Assembly: GCF_019880305.1 (NCBI RefSeq)
Contig: NZ_CP082301.1
Location: 1,984,001-2,048,000, forward strand
Direction: 5' to 3'
Origin: Streptomyces decoyicus
GTDB lineage: Bacteria > Actinomycetota > Actinomycetes > Streptomycetales > Streptomycetaceae
DNA: 64,000 bases
The stretch's first letter is position 1. Every line of letters starts with the position of its first letter. The notes under the pieces are model-generated. The model saw only the letters and a program-made list of their open reading frames with translations. It was not told where the DNA came from and did not search any database. The translations under genes were made by a program, and so were the position numbers. Below, one piece after another: positions 59,398-64,000 of the stretch.

Positions 59398-60162
59398 TCA
59401 CAGGCTTGCGCCACCCTTCGTGTACTCCTCGTAGCCCTCGGCCTCGAGCTTGTCGGCGAGCTCGGCGCCGCCGGACTCGGCGATCCGGCCGTTCGCGAAG
59501 ACATGCACGCGGTCGGGCTTGATGTAGCGCAGGATCCGCGTGTAGTGGGTGATCAGCAGGGTGCCGACCTCGCCGGTCTCGCGGACGCGGTTGACGCCCT
59601 CGGAGACGGTGCGCAGCGCGTCGACGTCCAGGCCGGAGTCGGTCTCGTCGAGGATCGCGATGGCCGGCTTGAGCAGCTCCAGCTGGAGGATCTCGTGGCG
59701 CTTCTTCTCACCGCCGGAGAAGCCCTCGTTGACGTTGCGCTCGGCGAAGGCGGGGTCCATGGACAGCCGCTCCATGGCCTCCTTGACCTCCTTGACCCAC
59801 AGCCGCAGCTTGGGGGCCTCGCCGCGGATCGCGGTCGCGGAGGTGCGCAGGAAGTTGGAGACCGAGACGCCGGGCACCTCGACCGGGTACTGCATGGCGA
59901 GGAAGACGCCGGCCCGGGCGCGCTCGTCGACGGACATCTCCAGGACGTCCTCGCCGTCGAGGGTGACGGTGCCGCCGGTGATCGTGTACTTGGGGTGACC
60001 CGCGAGCGAGTAGGCGAGGGTCGACTTGCCGGAGCCGTTGGGGCCCATGATGGCGTGCGTCTCGCCCTGCTTCACAGTCAGGTCGACGCCCTTCAGGATC
60101 TCGCGCGGGCCGTTCTCGGCCTCGACGGAGACGTGCAGGTCGTGGATCTCAAGCGTTGCCAT
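59398..60162 (-). CDS. sufC: Fe-S assembly ATPase
   Basis: 254 residues, a soluble ABC ATPase: Walker A GPNGSGKSTLAYSLAGHPKY, signature FSGGEKKRHEILQLE, Walker B AILDETDSGLDVDAL. It partners SufB and SufD to power cluster building. It is 7 bases after the Rieske gene on the minus strand. Confidence 0.96.
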   Translation of the reverse strand: MATLEIHDLHVSVEAENGPREILKGVDLTVKQGETHAIMGPNGSGKSTLAYSLAGHPKYTITGGTVTLDGEDVLEMSVDERARAGVFLAMQYPVEVPGVSVSNFLRTSATAIRGEAPKLRLWVKEVKEAMERLSMDPAFAERNVNEGFSGGEKKRHEILQLELLKPAIAILDETDSGLDVDALRTVSEGVNRVRETGEVGTLLITHYTRILRYIKPDRVHVFANGRIAESGGAELADKLEAEGYEEYTKGGASL

Positions 60163-60169
60163 GGGGAAC

Positions 60170-60487
60170 TCAGGACTCCTGGGTGACGGAGACGAGCACG
60201 TCGTCCCCTTCGATCTTTACGGGGTATACGGGGACGGGGCGCGTCGCGGGAAGGCCGCTCGGCTTGCCGGTGCGCAGGTCGAAGCTCGAACCGTGCAGCC
60301 AGCACTCGATCGAGCAGTCCTCGACCTCGCCCTCCGAGAGGGAGACGTTCGCGTGCGAGCAGATGTCGTTGATCGCGAACACCTCGCCCTCGGTGCGGAC
60401 CAGCGAGACGGGCGTGCCGTCGAGCTCCACCCGCTTGGGGGTGTCCTCTTCCAGCTCGCTGAGCGCCGCTGCGCGTACGTACGTCAT
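60170..60487 (-). CDS. Rieske-type ferredoxin in the suf operon
   Basis: 105 residues. The Rieske cluster ligands are the pairs in DICSHANVSLSEG (C-x-H) and ECWLHGSSFDLRTG (C-x-x-H). It resembles the ferredoxin subunits of ring-hydroxylating dioxygenases, but it sits between sufD and sufC (ATGA overlap with sufD), so an electron-supply or cluster-sensing role in assembly is the better inference. This placement recurs in actinobacterial suf operons as I recall. Confidence 0.92.
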   Translation of the reverse strand: MTYVRAAALSELEEDTPKRVELDGTPVSLVRTEGEVFAINDICSHANVSLSEGEVEDCSIECWLHGSSFDLRTGKPSGLPATRPVPVYPVKIEGDDVLVSVTQES

Positions 60488-61668
60488 GCCGCGGACGCTT
60501 CCAGCTCGGCCTCGATCTTGCTCATCAGACGCTCTTCGACGTCCGGGAGACCGATCTGCTGGACCAGCTCGGCGAAGAAGCCGCGGACGACCAGTCGGCG
60601 GGCCTCGTCGGCCGGGATGCCGCGGGCCATCAGGTAGAACAGCTGCTCGTCGTCGAAGCGGCCGGTGGCCGAGGCGTGGCCGGCGCCGACGATCTCGCCG
60701 GTCTCGATCTCGAGGTTGGGCACCGAGTCCACCCGCGCGCCGTCGGTGAGGACGAGGTTGCGGTTGAGCTCGTAGGTGTCCGTGCCGGTCGCGGACGCCT
60801 GGATGAGGACATCGCCGATCCAGACCGCGTGCGCGTCCTGGCCCTGGAGCGCGCCCTTGTACGTGACGTGGGAGCGGCAGTTGGGCGCCTCGTGGTCGAC
60901 CATGAGGCGGTGCTCCTGGTGCTGGCCCTCTTCGGTGAAGTACAGACCGTAGAGCTCGGCCTCGCCGCCGGGTCCCGCGTACGTGATGCGCGGGTGCAGC
61001 CGGACGAGGTCGCCGCCGAAGGTGACGACCACGGACTTGAAGCTCGCGTCCCGGCCGACGAGGGCGTTGTGCTGCCCGACGTGCACGGCCTGGTCATTCC
61101 AGTCCTGGACGGAGACGACGGTCAGCTTGGCGCCGTCACCGAGGAGGTAGTCGACGTTGGCGGCGAGCACCGCGTCACCGGTGTGGTCGATGACGACGAC
61201 CGCCTCGGCGAAGGCGCCCAGCTCGATGACCTGGTGGCCGAAGGCCGTGCCGCCGTCACCGTGGACGGCGATCCGGATGGGCTCGGTGAGCACGGTCTCC
61301 TTGGGGACCGTGACCACCGAGGCCTTCTCGAAGGAGCTGTACGCCTGGGCGGCGACCCGGTCCACGGGCTTGCCGGCCTTGCCGACCCGCGGGTCGGTGC
61401 GGTCGACGAGCTCGTGGGTGACACCCTCGGGAGCGGTGATGTCGATCTTCAGGTCGGGACCGCCGGCCACGGCGCTGCCGTCGTGCAGGCCCTTCAGACG
61501 CGCGAGGGGGGTGAAACGCCACTCCTCCTCGCGGCCGTGCGGCACCGGGAAGTCCGCCACGTCATAGGACGGCGGGGCGCTCATCCGGGTGGCGACGGTG
61601 GACTCCGCGGCCACCGCGATGGAGCCGGTGGTCGTGGAACCCGCCGGGATGTTCTGAGCCTCAGCCAT
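60484..61668 (-). CDS. sufD: Fe-S assembly protein SufD
   Basis: 394 residues from the ATG at 61668; an in-frame ATG at 61695 is also possible. The SufBD beta-helix core is visible (AVVVIDHTGDAVLAANVDYL, LYGLYFTEEGQHQEHRLMVD) and the C-terminal block [20 protein letters not shown] is shared with SufB. It scaffolds the SufBC2D complex. Confidence 0.95.
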   Translation of the reverse strand: MAEAQNIPAGSTTTGSIAVAAESTVATRMSAPPSYDVADFPVPHGREEEWRFTPLARLKGLHDGSAVAGGPDLKIDITAPEGVTHELVDRTDPRVGKAGKPVDRVAAQAYSSFEKASVVTVPKETVLTEPIRIAVHGDGGTAFGHQVIELGAFAEAVVVIDHTGDAVLAANVDYLLGDGAKLTVVSVQDWNDQAVHVGQHNALVGRDASFKSVVVTFGGDLVRLHPRITYAGPGGEAELYGLYFTEEGQHQEHRLMVDHEAPNCRSHVTYKGALQGQDAHAVWIGDVLIQASATGTDTYELNRNLVLTDGARVDSVPNLEIETGEIVGAGHASATGRFDDEQLFYLMARGIPADEARRLVVRGFFAELVQQIGLPDVEERLMSKIEAELEASAA

Positions 61669-61727
61669 GGCTGTCGTCGTGCTCGCTTTCTGCAATCAGG
61701 GAGTCGGTCGCTGCGTGGGGCCGGGGG

Positions 61728-63149
61728 TCAGCCGACCGAGCCTTCCATCTGCAGCTCGATCAGCCGGTTCAGCTCCAGCGCGTACTCCATGGGCAGCTCA
61801 CGGGCGATCGGCTCGACGAAGCCGCGCACGATCATCGCCATGGCCTCGAACTCCGTCAGGCCGCGTGCCATCAGGTAGAAGAGCTGGTCCTCGCTGACCT
61901 TGGAGACGGTCGCCTCGTGGCCCATGGAGACGTCGTCCTCGCGGACGTCGACGTAGGGGTAGGTGTCCGAGCGGGAGATGGTGTCCACCAGCAGGGCGTC
62001 ACACAGCACGTTGGACTTGGAGCCCGCGGCGCCCTCGCCGATCTCGACCAGGCCTCGGTAGGAGGTGCGGCCGCCGCCTCGTGCCACCGACTTGGAGACG
62101 ATGTTGGAGGAGGTGTTCGGCGCCATGTGGACCATCTTGGAGCCGGCGTCCTGGTGCTGGCCCTCGCCCGCGAAGGCGATGGACAGGGTCTCGCCCTTGG
62201 CGTGCTCGCCCATCAGGTAGACCGCCGGGTACTTCATGGTCACCTTGGAGCCGAGGTTGCCGTCGACCCACTCCATGGTCGCGCCCTCGTAGGCGACGGC
62301 GCGCTTGGTGACCAGGTTGTAGACGTTGTTCGACCAGTTCTGGATGGTCGTGTAGCGGCAGCGGCCGCCCTTCTTCACGATGATCTCGACGACCGCGGAG
62401 TGCAGCGAGTCCGACTTGTAGATCGGCGCCGTGCAGCCCTCGACGTAGTGGACGTAGGCGTCCTCGTCGACGATGATCAGCGTCCGCTCGAACTGGCCCA
62501 TGTTCTCCGTGTTGATCCGGAAGTAGGCCTGCAGCGGGATGTCCACGTGGACACCCTTGGGGACGTAGATGAACGAGCCGCCGGACCACACCGCGGTGTT
62601 CAGCGACGCGAACTTGTTGTCGCCGACCGGGATGACCGTGCCGAAGTACTCCTGGAAGAGCTCCGGGTGCTCCTTGAGCGCGGTGTCGGTGTCCAGGAAC
62701 AGGACGCCCTGCTCCTCCAGGTCCTCACGGATCTGGTGGTAGACGACCTCGGACTCGTACTGCGCGGCGACACCGGCGACCAGGCGCTGCTTCTCCGCCT
62801 CGGGGATGCCGAGCTTGTCGTAGGTGTTCTTGATGTCCTCGGGCAGGTCCTCCCAGGAGGCGGCCTGCTGCTCGGTGGAGCGGACGAAGTACTTGATGTT
62901 GTCGAAGTCGATGCCCGACAGGTCCGAGCCCCAGTTCGGCATGGGCTTCTTGTCGAACAGCTTCAGGCCCTTGAGGCGGAGCTTGAGCATCCACTCCGGC
63001 TCGCTCTTCTTCGCCGAGATGTCGCGGACGACGGCCTCGGAAAGACCGCGCTTGGCGGAGGCGCCGGCCACGTCGGAGTCGGCCCAGCCGTATTCGTACT
63101 TGCCCAGGCCCTCGAGCTCAGGGTGAGCAGTCTCCGTAGGGAGCGTCAT
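61728..63149 (-). CDS. sufB: Fe-S assembly protein SufB
   Basis: 473 residues from the ATG at 63149 with GGGAGGAA upstream. Motifs: [59 protein letters not shown] with a cluster-related Cys, and [20 protein letters not shown]. It is the main scaffold for new clusters. Its start overlaps the sufR stop (ATGA). Confidence 0.97.
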   Translation of the reverse strand: MTLPTETAHPELEGLGKYEYGWADSDVAGASAKRGLSEAVVRDISAKKSEPEWMLKLRLKGLKLFDKKPMPNWGSDLSGIDFDNIKYFVRSTEQQAASWEDLPEDIKNTYDKLGIPEAEKQRLVAGVAAQYESEVVYHQIREDLEEQGVLFLDTDTALKEHPELFQEYFGTVIPVGDNKFASLNTAVWSGGSFIYVPKGVHVDIPLQAYFRINTENMGQFERTLIIVDEDAYVHYVEGCTAPIYKSDSLHSAVVEIIVKKGGRCRYTTIQNWSNNVYNLVTKRAVAYEGATMEWVDGNLGSKVTMKYPAVYLMGEHAKGETLSIAFAGEGQHQDAGSKMVHMAPNTSSNIVSKSVARGGGRTSYRGLVEIGEGAAGSKSNVLCDALLVDTISRSDTYPYVDVREDDVSMGHEATVSKVSEDQLFYLMARGLTEFEAMAMIVRGFVEPIARELPMEYALELNRLIELQMEGSVG

Positions 63150-64000
63150 GCGGGGTTCCTCCCGGCCGTGCTTGCAGATGCTGTGGTGGTCTTGCTGGTG
63201 CGTGCGGTGCTGTGAGCGGCCTTGCCGGCACTGGCCTTCGGGATGAAGGTCGTGCACACCCCGTCGCCGTGGGCGATGGTGGCAAGCCGCTGTACGTGGG
63301 TCCCGAGCAATCGGGAGAAGACCTCGGTCTCCGCCTCGCACAGCTGCGGGTACTGCTCGGCGACATGGGCAACCGGGCAGTGGTGCTGGCAGAGCTGTTC
63401 ACCGAGCTGGGGATTGGGGGCGCTGCGCGCCGTAGCAGCGTACCCGTCGGCGGTCAACGCCTTCGCCAGGGCCTCGGTACGGGCCTCCGGATCGGCGGAC
63501 TCGACCGCCTTGCGGTAGCCCTCGGCCTGGGCGGCGAGCCGTGCGCGGGCGAACGCGGCGACGGCGGCCTCGCCCTTCTCCCCACCGCCGGCGCTCTGCG
63601 CGATCCAGCGCAGCGCGTCGGAGGCGAGCTGGTCGTAGGCCTGGTCGAAGGCATCGCGCCCGCAGTCGGTGAGGGCGAAGGCCTTGGCCGGGCGGCCGCG
63701 GCCCCGCGCGCCGTAGACCCGCTTCTCGCGGGGCTCGACGACGCCCTCGGCGGCCAGCGCGTCCAGATGCCGGCGGACGGCCGCCTGGGTCAGCTCCAGC
63801 CTCAGGGCCAGCTCGGCGGCGGTGGACGGACCATGGTCGAGAATGGAGCGGGCGACCCTGTTGCGGGTGCCCTGCTGTTCGTCGTGCGGCGCCGGGGCAG
63901 GCGCGACGCCCGTCCCGCGCCGCTCGGTCTGCTCGGGCGCGGAGGCGGCCGGCCCGGCGGTCTGCTCGACCTCGGGCCCTTCCTGTTCCTCGCTCGCGTA
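63146..64000 (-). CDS. sufR: SufR-type iron-sulfur regulator (5' end outside the window)
   Basis: At least 284 residues are visible; the frame runs open to the right edge. After a disordered acidic stretch there is an ArsR/DeoR-type winged helix: [20 protein letters not shown] and [20 protein letters not shown]. The C-terminal part carries the cluster ligands: [21 protein letters not shown] and a further Cys in [15 protein letters not shown]. SufR proteins bind a [4Fe-4S] cluster and repress the suf operon when clusters are plentiful. The stop overlaps sufB by ATGA, so it is the first gene of the operon and probably autoregulated from a promoter beyond the window. Confidence 0.93.
   Translation of the reverse strand, partial: YASEEQEGPEVEQTAGPAASAPEQTERRGTGVAPAPAPHDEQQGTRNRVARSILDHGPSTAAELALRLELTQAAVRRHLDALAAEGVVEPREKRVYGARGRGRPAKAFALTDCGRDAFDQAYDQLASDALRWIAQSAGGGEKGEAAVAAFARARLAAQAEGYRKAVESADPEARTEALAKALTADGYAATARSAPNPQLGEQLCQHHCPVAHVAEQYPQLCEAETEVFSRLLGTHVQRLATIAHGDGVCTTFIPKASAGKAAHSTARTSKTTTASASTAGRNPA

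Overview
The window is a GC-rich actinobacterial chromosome segment, almost certainly Streptomyces. Codons end mostly in G or C, many starts are GTG, genes are often joined by ATGA or GTGA overlaps, and the gene set matches the SCO184x-186x and suf neighbourhoods of Streptomyces coelicolor as I remember them (pitH2, cobalamin genes, an LAETG surface protein, ectABCD). I see no transposase, prophage, tRNA, rRNA or CRISPR array. The last gene (sufR) runs off the right edge.

Layout, left to right. 0-6 kb: an ABC-F ATPase, two nested inverted repeat elements in a 667-base non-coding gap, a helical paralogue protein, a membrane-anchored alpha/beta hydrolase and a class II aldolase. 6.2-7.8 kb: a PiT phosphate transporter behind a PHO box, with a small membrane partner. 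7.6-12.3 kb (minus strand): a three-gene unit made of an EACC1-like protein, a caspase-TM-solute-binding-VWA fusion and a solute-binding lipoprotein. I consider this the most unusual system here. 12.4-23 kb: a cobalamin riboswitch followed by a tightly coupled run cobD, cobQ, chelatase I/D fusion, cobO, cobB, a VOC-fold gene, cobE, cbiX and cobC; cobN is not present in this run.

23-35 kb: a secreted vanadium haloperoxidase/PAP2-like protein, an LAETG cell-wall protein, an amidohydrolase, ectABCD (ectoine and hydroxyectoine), an old-yellow-enzyme reductase, a class V aminotransferase, a DsbA/FrnE protein and a methyltransferase. 35-44.4 kb: a uronate/glucarate breakdown set (semialdehyde dehydrogenase, IclR regulator, 5-dehydro-4-deoxyglucarate dehydratase, uronate dehydrogenase) split by a two-component system. 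This stretch carries several independent tandem repeat arrays, one of them expanding inside a protein of unknown function that is coupled to the dehydratase.

44.5-57 kb: stress and housekeeping genes: GlsB-type membrane protein, double TerD, methyltransferase, Tat-exported PhoX, a paralogue of the 2.3-3.8 kb protein, a secreted nuclease/phosphatase, a 49-residue charged protein, dapA-like, an EI24 membrane protein, dapD, and an SMR efflux pump with its TetR regulator. 57-64 kb: the suf iron-sulfur operon (minus strand) in the order sufR, sufB, sufD, Rieske ferredoxin, sufC, sufS, sufU, SufT-like.

All homology statements come from reading motifs and from memory of the families; no search was run.
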